NCBI RefSeq assembly: GCF_025717045.1
Contig: NZ_JAOVZN010000005.1
Coordinates: 558,001-622,000, forward strand
Direction: 5' to 3'
Length of the DNA stretch: 64,000 bases
DNA from: Flavobacterium sp. SH_e
GTDB lineage: Bacteria > Bacteroidota > Bacteroidia > Flavobacteriales > Flavobacteriaceae
A program made the position numbers and the translations under genes. Below, in pieces: positions 1 to 8,828 of the stretch. Each line of letters begins with the position of its first letter. Position 1 is the stretch's first letter. A model generated the notes under the pieces. It saw only the letters and a program-made list of their open reading frames with translations. It was not told the origin of the DNA and did not search any database.

Positions 1-510
1 AAATCGCCAATGGGAGCTCAGGATATTCCTGTTTATTCTCTAAACGATGAAAATCTGGATAATACTTTTGCGGGCGGAAGCGTAAATCGTGAAATTCGTT
101 ATTTTAATGTCCCAATATTAATTAAATATCAATTTAAAAATAATATTTATCTCAAAACGGGACCTCAATTTGGTCTTCTTGCCAAGGCTTTTGATGAGTT
201 TAAAAACGAAATAAATAATGACGATGTTATTTACAAAAAAAATATTCGAGATCAGATTCATGTAATTGATGCCGGACTTGCATTTGGAGCAGGATACCAT
301 CTTAATGTTGGAAACGGATTAAATTTTACCGTTCAATATTACTACGGATTAGTAACTGTCATGAAAGGTGACGGTCCAAATAACCAATACAACAGATCTT
401 GGTACATTACTGCGGGAATTCCTATTGGTAAAGGAAAAGCGGCACAAAAAAGAGCCGAAAAAGAAGCTGAATTGAATAAAGTCGTTCTTCCTGAAGACGA
501 GAAAAATTAA
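1..510 (+). CDS. Outer-membrane beta-barrel protein (PorT-like), 5' end outside window
   Basis: The frame is open from the first base, so the gene starts upstream and the ATG at 10 is probably internal. The visible part alternates polar and hydrophobic residues in short strands (YFNVPILIKYQF, IYLKTGPQFGLL, GLNFTVQYYYGL, WYITAGIPIG), as in the outer-membrane beta-barrel family of Bacteroidota that includes PorT-like proteins (PF13568). After the last strand comes a charged tail rich in Lys and Glu. By family it should sit in the outer membrane; ligand and role cannot be told. It converges on cheB, and a 20-bp inverted repeat lies between the two stops. Confidence 0.7.
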   Translation, partial: KSPMGAQDIPVYSLNDENLDNTFAGGSVNREIRYFNVPILIKYQFKNNIYLKTGPQFGLLAKAFDEFKNEINNDDVIYKKNIRDQIHVIDAGLAFGAGYHLNVGNGLNFTVQYYYGLVTVMKGDGPNNQYNRSWYITAGIPIGKGKAAQKRAEKEAELNKVVLPEDEKN

Positions 511-533
511 GGGATTGAAGATTTTAGATTGAG

Positions 534-580
534 GATTAATGATTTTTGATTTCTTCATCTGAAATCAAAAATCGTTAATC
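534..580. repeat. Inverted repeat between convergent genes
   Basis: Arms 534-553 and 561-580 pair over 20 bp with one mismatch around a 7-base loop. The right arm ends one base before the stop codon of cheB on the minus strand. The motif, a variant of GATTAATGATTTTTGATTTC, has no clean U-run, so it may be a repeat element that also ends transcripts. Confidence 0.75.
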
Positions 581-581
581 A

Positions 582-1172
582 TTAATCAACAATATTAATT
601 TCTTTTATAAACTCTAGAATCTCCTCTGTTTTTAAAATAAAATCAGGAGTTGTATTCAAAATAGCATTATTTGGCATAAAAGGCATATCTGCAGAAAGCG
701 GGTTTTGCACTACAATGATTCCGCCAGCTGCTTGAATTGCTTTTAAACCAACTGTTCCATCCGAATTGGAACCAGAAAGTAGAATTCCGATCAAATGACT
801 TGTATATATTTCAGCAGCAGACTCAAATGAGACGTCAATACTGGGTCTGCTATAATTTATTTTTTCTGAGGTGTCTAAAGATAAAGTTTCGTCTTTTTCA
901 AATAATAAATGATAATTAGAAGGTGCAATGTAAATGAATCCAGCTTCGAGTTTTACTTTATCTTCTACTTCTTTTACTGCTACTTTTGATTTTAAAGCAA
1001 TCAAATCTTCTAAGGTTTGTTCGTCTGTATTTTTTCTGTGAACAACAATTACAATAGCAAAAGAAATTGGTTTTTCTACAAATGGCAAAATCTGTAATAA
1101 TGCCTGCAAACTTCCTGCTGAACCTCCTATTATAACTACTTTACAATCTTTTATTCTTTTATTTTCCTCCAT
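582..1172 (-). CDS. cheB: Stand-alone CheB-type methylesterase domain protein
   Basis: Protein of 196 residues equal to the catalytic domain of CheB, the chemoreceptor glutamate methylesterase/deamidase. The triad can be placed: Ser18 in GGSAGS, His45 in VVHRK and Asp138 in SNSDG. The N-terminal receiver domain of classical CheB is absent, so phosphorylation would have to act through a partner. It follows cheR with a 22-bp overlap, which suggests coupled translation. No CheA, CheW or methyl-accepting protein is in the window, and flavobacteria of this type glide rather than swim, so a role in tuning a kinase or membrane sensor is likelier than classical chemotaxis; that part is inference. Confidence 0.88.
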   Translation of the reverse strand: MEENKRIKDCKVVIIGGSAGSLQALLQILPFVEKPISFAIVIVVHRKNTDEQTLEDLIALKSKVAVKEVEDKVKLEAGFIYIAPSNYHLLFEKDETLSLDTSEKINYSRPSIDVSFESAAEIYTSHLIGILLSGSNSDGTVGLKAIQAAGGIIVVQNPLSADMPFMPNNAILNTTPDFILKTEEILEFIKEINIVD

Positions 1173-1963
1173 ATTTTCTCTTTAGCAAATTGTTTGTATT
1201 TGGTTTGAGATATAGAATATTTTATAGTTTCTTTTGTTCCCAGAGCTAAAAATCCTAGAACAGCCAAGCTGTCATCAAATAAATTAACAACTCTTTTTTG
1301 CAAATTATTATCAAAATATATTAAAACGTTTCGGCATAAAATCAGGTCAAACTCATTGAAAGAATTGTCTGAAACTAGATTATGCTGTGAGAAAACCATT
1401 TTCTCTGAAAGATTGTCATTAAACTTTGCAAAACCATAATTCGCAATATAATAATCTGAAAAATCTTGCTGTCCTCCCGAATCTCGATAATTATCTGCGT
1501 AATCTTTTATCATACGCAACGGAAAAATACCGCTTTTTGCCGTTTCTAAAACCGATGCATTTATATCAGTTGCATATAATATTGATTTATGAAGCAAACC
1601 AGCTTCTTTTAGCATAATTGCCATAGAATATACTTCTTCTCCAGTAGAACATCCTGCATGCCAAATTCTTATAAAAGGTTTCGTTCCTAATAGCGGGAGA
1701 ACTTCTTTTCGAAGCGTGAGATAAAAAGAGGGATCACGAAACATCTCGGTTACATTTACCGTAATTTCGTCAATCATTCTTTTGCAATATTCTGGATCTG
1801 TGCGGACTTTAGATAAAAAATCATGAAAATGCTTAAATCCATCTAAATAAAAAACCCTGCTTACACGTCTTTTAAGTGAAGCTCTGGAATAACTTCCAAA
1901 ATCAAAACCATAATATTCGTAAACATCATTTATAAGAGTTTCTAATTCAATATCTTCAATCAT
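1151..1963 (-). CDS. cheR: CheR-type protein-glutamate methyltransferase
   Basis: Protein of 270 residues with the CheR layout: an N-terminal helical domain (about 1-70, many Arg/Lys including RASLKRRVSR) and a SAM-dependent methyltransferase domain. The SAM-binding loop is visible as HAGCSTGEEVYS and a later motif as DLILCRNVLIYF. Length matches E. coli CheR. CheR methylates receptor glutamates and CheB reverses this; here the two overlap and are probably co-transcribed with the receiver protein and hybrid kinase upstream. No TPR or receptor-docking extension is seen. The substrate is unknown; the large CHASE3/HAMP kinase next door is a candidate because its long coiled coil carries many Glu/Gln pairs. 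Confidence 0.9.
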   Translation of the reverse strand: MIEDIELETLINDVYEYYGFDFGSYSRASLKRRVSRVFYLDGFKHFHDFLSKVRTDPEYCKRMIDEITVNVTEMFRDPSFYLTLRKEVLPLLGTKPFIRIWHAGCSTGEEVYSMAIMLKEAGLLHKSILYATDINASVLETAKSGIFPLRMIKDYADNYRDSGGQQDFSDYYIANYGFAKFNDNLSEKMVFSQHNLVSDNSFNEFDLILCRNVLIYFDNNLQKRVVNLFDDSLAVLGFLALGTKETIKYSISQTKYKQFAKEKIWRKIKE

Positions 1964-1970
1964 AATTCAT

Positions 1971-2336
1971 TTAAATTTCTTCCAAAATCTGAAGTAATTT
2001 ATCCACATCTACTGGTTTTGAGATGTAAGCATCTGCTCCAGCTTCTAAACATTTTTCTTTATCTCCCGCCATCGCTTGTGCGGTTACGGCAACCACTAAA
2101 GTAGATTCCTGCAACGGAATCGCTTTTATAAGCGGAATTGCTTCATAACCGTCCATTTCCGGCATCATCATATCTATTAAAACGGCATCGATTGATGCGT
2201 CTTCTCTCAATATTTTTAAGGCTTCTTCGGCACTTAAACAAGATACGCAATCGTACGATTTTGCTTTTAATGTATTCGCTAAAGCAAAAATATTCCTGGA
2301 ATCATCGTCTACAATCAACACGCGTTTCTTTCCCAT
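1971..2336 (-). CDS. Single-domain response regulator
   Basis: Protein of 121 residues made of one receiver domain and no output domain. Acidic pocket residues D10-D12, phosphoacceptor D55 (LIDMMMP), the Thr of VTAQAM and the Lys of SKPVD are present. It strongly resembles the third receiver of the neighbouring hybrid kinase (shared MMMPxMDGYE, AMxGDxEKCxxAGA and KPVDVDxLL), so it probably arose by duplication and may share its phosphoryl supply. It lies 7 bp upstream of cheR and 17 bp after the kinase. A CheY-like shuttle or phosphate sink is the expected role. Confidence 0.9.
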   Translation of the reverse strand: MGKKRVLIVDDDSRNIFALANTLKAKSYDCVSCLSAEEALKILREDASIDAVLIDMMMPEMDGYEAIPLIKAIPLQESTLVVAVTAQAMAGDKEKCLEAGADAYISKPVDVDKLLQILEEI

Positions 2337-2353
2337 TTACAGCAATTTAAAAG

Positions 2354-5300
2354 TTAGATTTTATCATAAAGCCACACTCGCAATAACGATAAAAGCTGGT
2401 CAACGTCTACAGGTTTTGTGATATAGTCTGAAGCTCCTGCTTTAATACATTTTTCTCGATCTCCAGTCATGGCTTTTGCCGTGACAGCTATTACAGCTAA
2501 GTTAAGAAATTTAGGATTACTTCTTATCTTTTCTGCCGTTTCATAACCATCCATGTTTGGCATCATCATATCTAGCAATACAACATCTGTGTCTGGATTT
2601 TCATCCAAAATCTTAATCGCTTCTTTTCCGTCAAAAGCTGTAATTACATTCATTCTAAAGGCTTCTAAAGCTTTAGAAAGCGAATAAATATTACGAACAT
2701 CATCATCTACAATTAGTACTTTTTTCTCAAACAAAATATTGTTTAACGAATTCAGTTTCTTATGGCTTTCTTTTTTATTGTCTCCATTCTTCTTTTCTTC
2801 AACTAAATGAAGGAAAAGCGAAACCTCATCGAGCATTCTTTGGTACGAATGTGCAGTTTTTACAATAATAGAATCAGCATATTTTCTAATTTTCAGTTCT
2901 TCTTTTATAGACAAACTTTTTCCTGTAAAGACAATAACTGGCAGATTTTCTAATCCTGGACTTTTCTTTACGCCGTCTAAAATTTCGTATGCCTGTTTGT
3001 CTGGAATTCCCATATCTAGAATCACACAATCTACTTCTTCTTTGCCTAAAGCCGATAAACCTTCTGAAACTTCGCTTTTAATCTCAGAATTGATATTGTA
3101 CGATTCTAAGAAATAAGCCAGCGCCTTTGCGTGTTTCGGGTTATCTTCAATAATTAAAACCTTTTGCGATTCTTTGTTGATGATATGCTCAATTCGCGTA
3201 AAAACTTCTGGAATTTTGTCGAAAGCAACTGGTTTGTCTAAGAAATCTACTGCTCCTTTCAGCAAACTTTCTTGTTTTAATTTGTGCGAAGACATGATGT
3301 GAACAGAAATATGTTTGGTATGAGAATTATTTTTTAATTCTTCCAAAACTTCCCAACCGCTTTTAATAGGAAGTTCGATATCCAATAAAATTCCGATTGG
3401 CTTATAGATCAAGGCAAAATTTAAAGCATAATCTCCTCTCACGGCAACTATTCCTTTGTATCCTTTTTTCTGTGTAAAAGCCAATAATGATTTAGCAAAA
3501 CTAATATCATCTTCAACAATCAAGATTACTTTATCACCTTCAACAATAGAATCTCTGTCATCTTCAATTTCTTCAGGAATAACATCGCTGATGTATCTTG
3601 GTCTTGCATCTTCTTTTTCAGTTTCTTCTTCAACAATTTCTTCTTCCTCGATTCTATTAACCGAAATTTTATTCAAAGCGAATCCGAGAACTGTGAGACA
3701 TAAAGTAAAACTACTTCCTTCATTTACTTTACTATGCAAAATGATTTCTCCTCTAAGTAATTTTGCCAATTCACGACTAATTGACAATCCTAATCCAGTT
3801 CCTCCATATTTGCGTTTCGTTGAGCCGTCTGCTTGCTGGAAAGCTTCGAAAATTAATGGCTGTTTTGCCAGAGGAATTCCAATTCCGGTATCTTTTACAA
3901 TGAAACAGATCTCTTTATCATTGTCATCATTTATTTTAATTTCAAGACTTACCGTTCCTTTTTCAGTAAATTTAATGGCATTCGAAATCAGATTTTTTAA
4001 GATTTGCTCCAAACGCATTTTATCTGTTTTAATTACGATTGGTGCATCTTTGGTGATAATTTCAAAATTAATATTCTTTTCTTTCGCAACAATATGGAAC
4101 AGATTGTACATATTATCTGTGATTTCCTTTGTAGAAACATCCAAGAATTCCAACTCCATTTTTCCTGCTTCAATCTTAGATAAATCAAGGATTTCATCAA
4201 TTAAACCTAACAAACTGTTTCCAGAACTTTGAATCACTTTTGCGAATTCAATTTCTTCATTATTCATTGTTTGATTATTGTTTTCAGACAATAAACGGCT
4301 TAATAATAAAATTGAATTCAGCGGAGTTCTTAATTCGTGAGACATATTAGCCAAAAACTCTGATTTATAGCGAGTACTCAGCTCCAAAGCTTCCGATTTT
4401 TTCTGAATTTCTGTGTTTTTTTCTTCCAATAAAACACTTCTTTCCGATAATTCTTCATTGGTTTGTTCCAATTCTTCCTGCTGCACGCGAAGTTCCTCTT
4501 CAGAAGCTTGAAGTTTTTCTGTTTGTGCTTCTAATTCCGCATTCATTGCTTCTAATTCGCTGTGCTGAATTTGCAATTCCTCTGACTGAGATTTTGTTTC
4601 CTCTAATAATTCTAAAACTCTTTTACGGTTTTGAGTCGCTTTTAAAGCAATTCCGATATTATTAGCAACGATGTTCAAAAATTCCAACTGAAGCATTGAG
4701 AAACCATAAATACTTGCTAATTCTATCGCGCCTTCTACTTTATAATCCATCAGCGGAAGCGCCACAATATGCGTTGGTTTAATTTCTCCTAATGCATAAT
4801 TGATCTGAATATCATCTGGCGAAAGTGTTTTCAGTTCCAGCATTTTACCCGAAACAATCGCCTGACCAATTAAGCCTTCACCTTTTTTAATTCTCTCTCT
4901 GCTTTTACTTGGAATGTAGCTGTAGCCTCCAGAAATTGTCATTTCTTCTCCATCCACAACATACAAAACTCCAGCGCTGCTGTTGGTATATTGGCACAAA
5001 AATTCAATTACATCTTTAGATAATTTTTGAATGGTTTTCTCACCCAGCATTTTATCATTTAGAGTTGCAACTCCCGACTGCAGCCATTCTTTTTGAGATA
5101 ATAATTCGAAAGAACTTTTTAAAGAATCTTTCATTTCATGAATAGATGCTCCAAGCTCTCCTAAAGTATCAGCTTTTCTATCATCGATCTGAACATCATA
5201 ATTTCCTTTAGCAATTTGAGTCGCAATTCCGCCAATTACTACCAACCTTTCTGCAATTTCTTTATCTTTTTTCTCTAATTCATTCTGCAATAAAGTTCTT

Positions 5301-5920
5301 TCGTTATAATCTTTTAGAACTCTGATCATGAACACAATAGAAATAAGAGTGGCTATAAAGAAAGCGATAACAATTAAAGCCAAACTATAATTGCCATAAC
5401 GCTCTGAATTTGAGTTGCGCTCTTCTAAAAGTTTTTGCTCCGTATTTTCAATTTTCCTGATGATGGCTTTCATTCCGTTCATCATGTTCCTTCCTTCATT
5501 CAAATCGAAAATTAGAGTTTGCTTGCTCAAGCGTTTTTTTACAATTTGATTGTTTAAGTATTTAAAGAAACCCGAACGTTTATCAGCAAGTTCTTCTAGT
5601 AATTTTTTCTGTGCAGGATTATCAGATGTAAGTTCTTCCAATTTTTCAAAATAAGCATTTGATTTACTTTCTGCATCATTAAATCGATCTACAAACTGTT
5701 CGTCTCCTGTAAGCAAATATCCTCTCATGCTCGTTTGAGCTTCAGTAATAATCGACGAACCTTCATTTAGGTTATAAATTACATCCTGAGTATGATTTAC
5801 CCAAAAATTACTGTTTAATAAGCTTTTAATACTAATAAACGAAGCAACCGAACTTATTGTAAGTACTAGCAATGAAACTAACGAACTTATTAATAAATTC
5901 CTTTTAAAATTACCATTCAT
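2354..5920 (-). CDS. Hybrid sensor kinase: CHASE3-HAMP-GAF-kinase-three receivers
   Basis: Protein of 1188 residues. In order: membrane helix about 8-32; CHASE3-like helical sensor about 35-175 (includes MRGYLLTGDEQFV); second helix about 177-199; HAMP about 200-270; GAF about 280-430; Glu/Gln-rich coiled coil about 435-515; HisKA with phosphorylatable H528 in MSHELRTP; HATPase with DTGIGI and GGTGLGLSI; an acidic linker; then three receivers (about 800-915, 925-1040 and 1065-1185) with acceptor Asp in LLDIELP, ILDMGIP and LLDMMMP. The second receiver ends atypically with IIVKTAHS instead of a KP motif. The sensor would face the periplasm. It is one operon with the receiver protein, cheR and cheB, so it is the probable input of that module. 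The signal is unknown. Confidence 0.92.
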   Translation of the reverse strand: MNGNFKRNLLISSLVSLLVLTISSVASFISIKSLLNSNFWVNHTQDVIYNLNEGSSIITEAQTSMRGYLLTGDEQFVDRFNDAESKSNAYFEKLEELTSDNPAQKKLLEELADKRSGFFKYLNNQIVKKRLSKQTLIFDLNEGRNMMNGMKAIIRKIENTEQKLLEERNSNSERYGNYSLALIVIAFFIATLISIVFMIRVLKDYNERTLLQNELEKKDKEIAERLVVIGGIATQIAKGNYDVQIDDRKADTLGELGASIHEMKDSLKSSFELLSQKEWLQSGVATLNDKMLGEKTIQKLSKDVIEFLCQYTNSSAGVLYVVDGEEMTISGGYSYIPSKSRERIKKGEGLIGQAIVSGKMLELKTLSPDDIQINYALGEIKPTHIVALPLMDYKVEGAIELASIYGFSMLQLEFLNIVANNIGIALKATQNRKRVLELLEETKSQSEELQIQHSELEAMNAELEAQTEKLQASEEELRVQQEELEQTNEELSERSVLLEEKNTEIQKKSEALELSTRYKSEFLANMSHELRTPLNSILLLSRLLSENNNQTMNNEEIEFAKVIQSSGNSLLGLIDEILDLSKIEAGKMELEFLDVSTKEITDNMYNLFHIVAKEKNINFEIITKDAPIVIKTDKMRLEQILKNLISNAIKFTEKGTVSLEIKINDDNDKEICFIVKDTGIGIPLAKQPLIFEAFQQADGSTKRKYGGTGLGLSISRELAKLLRGEIILHSKVNEGSSFTLCLTVLGFALNKISVNRIEEEEIVEEETEKEDARPRYISDVIPEEIEDDRDSIVEGDKVILIVEDDISFAKSLLAFTQKKGYKGIVAVRGDYALNFALIYKPIGILLDIELPIKSGWEVLEELKNNSHTKHISVHIMSSHKLKQESLLKGAVDFLDKPVAFDKIPEVFTRIEHIINKESQKVLIIEDNPKHAKALAYFLESYNINSEIKSEVSEGLSALGKEEVDCVILDMGIPDKQAYEILDGVKKSPGLENLPVIVFTGKSLSIKEELKIRKYADSIIVKTAHSYQRMLDEVSLFLHLVEEKKNGDNKKESHKKLNSLNNILFEKKVLIVDDDVRNIYSLSKALEAFRMNVITAFDGKEAIKILDENPDTDVVLLDMMMPNMDGYETAEKIRSNPKFLNLAVIAVTAKAMTGDREKCIKAGASDYITKPVDVDQLLSLLRVWLYDKI

Positions 5921-5937
5921 ATATTTCTAAATTATTT

Positions 5938-7152
5938 TTATTCGTATTTCAAAGGAAGCACAATAATAAAACTTGCACCCTCACCTGATTTACTTTTAGC
6001 CGTAATTAATCCGTTGTGTTTTTCTATGATTTTTTTTGCAATTGCAAGTCCAATTCCTGTTCCTTCATAGGTTTGACGGTCATTTAAACTTTGAAAGATA
6101 ATGAAAATTCGATCCAAATAAATTTCATCAAAACCAATTCCGTTATCTTTTACAACAATTCTGCAAAATTTACCTTCTGGAGAAGTTGGACTTTCGATTG
6201 ATTTTTCTAAAATGATTTCTGAAGTAATTTCTATTACTGGTTTTCCTTCATGTCCAGAAAATTTCAATGCATTTCCAATTAGATTCTGAAAAACCTGACG
6301 CATCTGACTCGGAATACTATCAATATTAGGAAGTTCATTAGTCTTAATAATAGCATTTTTCCGTTCAATAAGATAATCAAAATCCCCTAAAACTTCTTGT
6401 AAAACAACATTTAAGTCTGTTTTTTCAGGCTTAACCTGCGCCGAAAGTCTAGAATAAGCCAAAAGATCAGTAATTAAAGTCTGCATCCTTTCAGCCGATT
6501 TTATCGTTCGATCTACATAATCTACAGCTTTATCATCGGCTTTTAGATAAAGATCTTTTATAATTTTTATAAAAATTTGGATCTTTCTAATGGGCTCATT
6601 TAAATCATGAGAAACAACCCATGAAAATTGCTGCAGTTCATGATTTCGAAGTTCCAATTCTTCGTTTTTCTGAACTAATTCTTTTGTTCTTTCTGCAATT
6701 TTGATTTCAAGATTATCTTGTGCTTCTTTTCTAATTTTGATTTCTTTAGAAAGAAGATCTTTTATGGCTTTAAGTTCGTTTTGCTGTTCGTAGATTTTAA
6801 TGAAAGTTTTTACTTTCAGTATCAGCAAATCGGTATCAACAGGTTTTGTAATGTATTCAACAGCGCCCGTTTCGTAGCCTTTAAAAATATATTTTTTCTC
6901 GGTATTAAGCGCTGAAAGAAAGATAACGGGAATATCTTTAGTACGTTTATTTCCTGATAGAATTTTCACTACTTCAAAGCCATCAAGTCCTGGCATTTGA
7001 ACATCCATAATAATCAGACAATAATCTGTTTTTAGAATTTTTTTGAGTGCTTCTTCTCCAGATTCGGCACTATCAACATCGATATTATGCAGCTCCAATG
7101 TTTTCTTTAAGGCAATAATATTGGCCCTTATATCGTCTACAATTAATACCAT
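5938..7152 (-). CDS. Receiver-histidine kinase fusion protein
   Basis: Soluble protein of 404 residues: N-terminal receiver (1-120; acceptor D50 in MDVQMPG, Lys in YITKPVD), a coiled coil (about 125-175), HisKA with H182 in SHDLNEP, and HATPase with DNGIGF and GTGIGLAI. There is no membrane segment. The receiver-first order suggests that the kinase is itself controlled by another kinase's phosphoryl group. It begins the minus-strand run and ends 17 bp before the CHASE3 hybrid kinase, so the two are probably co-transcribed. The ATG opens directly into the first receiver strand (MVLIVDD), which is tight but usual for receivers. Confidence 0.9.
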   Translation of the reverse strand: MVLIVDDIRANIIALKKTLELHNIDVDSAESGEEALKKILKTDYCLIIMDVQMPGLDGFEVVKILSGNKRTKDIPVIFLSALNTEKKYIFKGYETGAVEYITKPVDTDLLILKVKTFIKIYEQQNELKAIKDLLSKEIKIRKEAQDNLEIKIAERTKELVQKNEELELRNHELQQFSWVVSHDLNEPIRKIQIFIKIIKDLYLKADDKAVDYVDRTIKSAERMQTLITDLLAYSRLSAQVKPEKTDLNVVLQEVLGDFDYLIERKNAIIKTNELPNIDSIPSQMRQVFQNLIGNALKFSGHEGKPVIEITSEIILEKSIESPTSPEGKFCRIVVKDNGIGFDEIYLDRIFIIFQSLNDRQTYEGTGIGLAIAKKIIEKHNGLITAKSKSGEGASFIIVLPLKYE

Positions 7153-7544
7153 GTCGGGAAGCTAAATCGGTTGTAAATCAAAACAGTTGAATTTAAATAA
7201 ATATAAAAATTTTCTTATTTTTTTAATGAATTGCAAAATGCATCTCGATAAAATGATGCGGAAATTCTCAAATGTATAAAAAAAATAACGGGCAGGTTTT
7301 TTATTTAAATCGGAAATAGTTACAAAATTCCCATCTAGGGTTACAGTTTTTTCATTTCTGTGTGATTTATAACTTTTTAGAAATCACTTCTTTTTTTAAC
7401 ATTTTTTAAAATTGAACGTATTTTCATACATAAACAAGTGTTTTATTTTGATTGAGGCAAACAAAATTTCTTTTAAGACAAGCAAAATTTGATTGAAAAA
7501 CTAATTTTAAGTAACATACAAATACTTCAAAAAAAGAAAAAAAC
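7153..7544. other. Divergent intergenic region
   Basis: A 392-base gap between the kinase cluster (minus) and the SDR gene (plus); promoters for both must lie here. The sequence is very AT-rich with A and T tracts. I found no complete TTG-N19-TAnnTTTG pair, no ORF and no long hairpin. Confidence 0.5.
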
Positions 7545-8390
7545 ATGAAAAAGAAACAAACATTCCCTGAGCAAAAACAAAATCTTCCTGGAAATGAATA
7601 CATGATGAATCCTGAACCAGAAATTATAAGAGAGAATTATGTTGGAAGCGGAAAACTGTTAGGCAAAACAGCTTTTATTACAGGTGGTGACAGCGGTATA
7701 GGGAGAAGCGTTGCCGTACATTTTGCCAGAGAAGGCGCAAATATTGCCATTGTTTATTTAAAAGAAGACAAGGATGCTTTAGAGACTAAGGCAATGATTG
7801 AAAAAGAAGGTCAGCAATGTCTCCTGATAAGTGGCGATTTAAAAGATGAGAAATTCTGCCGATCGGCCATAAAAAAATGCCATACTACTTTTAAAAACAT
7901 CAATATTATTGTGAATAATGCTGCTGTGCATTTTCCTCAAAATGAATTGGAAAACATAACAAATATTCAGCTGCATAAGACTTTTGAAACTAATATCTAC
8001 CCTTTCTTTTATATCACTAAAGCAGCATTAGCTTTTCTAAAAGAAGGCGATGCTATCATCAATACAACTTCGGTAACTGCTTTTCGCGGAAGCGAACATT
8101 TAGCTGATTATGCGAGTACGAAAGGCGCGATTGTGAGTTTTACCAGATCGCTTTCTAGTATGTTGGCGAAAAAGAAAATACGTGTCAATGGCGTTGCACC
8201 TGGACCAATTTGGACACCTTTAATTGTGGCGAGTTTTGATAATTTATCTGATTTTGGAAAAGACAATCCAATGGAAAGAGCTGGTCAGCCGTCTGAAGTA
8301 GCGCCCGCTTATGTATTTTTGGCTTCTGAAGACAGTAGTTATATTACCGGGCAGTTTATTCATGTAAATGGCGGGGAATTGGTAGGTTAA
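7545..8390 (+). CDS. SDR family oxidoreductase (YghA/YhdF-like)
   Basis: Protein of 281 residues, classical short-chain dehydrogenase with an N-terminal extension. Seen: cofactor motif TGGDSGIGRS (about 46-55), NNAA (about 125-128), catalytic Ser followed by YASTKGA (Tyr/Lys pair) and a C-terminal YITGQFIHVNGG. The extension with PGNE and LLGKTAFITG is typical of the YhdF/YghA subgroup, often induced by general stress in other bacteria. It probably reduces a carbonyl compound with NAD(P)H in the cytoplasm; the substrate is unknown. The ATG follows an A/G-rich stretch. A SemiSWEET gene lies 108 bp downstream on the same strand. Confidence 0.9.
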   Translation: MKKKQTFPEQKQNLPGNEYMMNPEPEIIRENYVGSGKLLGKTAFITGGDSGIGRSVAVHFAREGANIAIVYLKEDKDALETKAMIEKEGQQCLLISGDLKDEKFCRSAIKKCHTTFKNINIIVNNAAVHFPQNELENITNIQLHKTFETNIYPFFYITKAALAFLKEGDAIINTTSVTAFRGSEHLADYASTKGAIVSFTRSLSSMLAKKKIRVNGVAPGPIWTPLIVASFDNLSDFGKDNPMERAGQPSEVAPAYVFLASEDSSYITGQFIHVNGGELVG

Positions 8391-8395
8391 AAAAG

Positions 8396-8485
8396 TTTCT
8401 AAGATGCTGAGATACTAAGGTTCTAAGTTTTTTTTAATCTACTTACTGAGCCTAATAACAAATAGCTTAGTAGCTCACAACCTTA
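8396..8485. repeat. CTAAG-type imperfect inverted repeat
   Basis: The gap after the SDR gene holds TGAGATACTAAGG and, further on, the approximate reverse complement CTTAGTAGCTCA. The same vocabulary recurs at 24850-24885 and 45033-45092. It starts a few bases after the SDR stop codon. Confidence 0.5.
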
Positions 8486-8498
8486 AAAAATAAAAAAA

Positions 8499-8759
8499 AT
8501 GAATTATATCGATATCATCGGACTTTTTGCGGGAGCGTGTGTAACAATGTCAACGATTCCGCAAATTATAAAGGTTTGGAAAACCAAAAAAGTGAAACAG
8601 ATTTCGCTTAAAATGTTCGGCATTCTAACTTTCGGAATTGCAGTCTGGGTTGTTTATGGCATTTTGAAAAATGATTTCCCAATTGTAATTACCAACAGCA
8701 TTTCGTTGATTTTAAATATTACAATGGTTTATTTTATTCTTTCTTATGAAAAGGAATAA
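8499..8759 (+). CDS. SemiSWEET-type sugar transporter
   Basis: Protein of 86 residues with three predicted membrane helices, the size of bacterial SemiSWEET (half of a eukaryotic SWEET). The first helix has the PQ-loop signature MSTIPQIIKVWKTKK; the second has FGILTFGIAVWVVYGI; the third is a hydrophobic stretch rich in Ile, Leu and Asn. Family members work as dimers in the inner membrane and move mono- or disaccharides down their gradient. A stem-loop with a T-run follows directly, so this is the end of a short transcript that may begin at the SDR gene. Confidence 0.92.
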   Translation: MNYIDIIGLFAGACVTMSTIPQIIKVWKTKKVKQISLKMFGILTFGIAVWVVYGILKNDFPIVITNSISLILNITMVYFILSYEKE

Positions 8760-8770
8760 ATTATAAACGA

Positions 8771-8803
8771 AAAAAAACAGCCCGATCAAAGCTGTTTTTT
8801 TTT
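8771..8803. terminator. Stem-loop terminator, probably bidirectional
   Basis: AAAAAACAGC and GCTGTTTTTT pair around CCGATCAAA, with A- and T-runs on both sides. It lies between the converging ends of the SemiSWEET gene (8759) and the AraC-like gene (8829). Confidence 0.85.
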
Positions 8804-8828
8804 GAAAGTGAAGAATATGGTATGCTTA

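Noticed and set aside
1..510. PorT of the type IX secretion system
   Set aside because: It has only the general barrel family pattern; nothing in the visible part or neighbours marks it as the secretion component.
582..1963. Classical chemotaxis operon
   Set aside because: Only CheB and CheR occur; no CheA, CheW, CheY-motor or receptor gene, so a flagellar system is not supported.
3456..4232. 258-residue plus-strand frame inside the hybrid kinase
   Set aside because: Shadow of the kinase coding strand; composition dominated by Ser/Ile/Leu as expected for an antisense frame, and no start context or domain.
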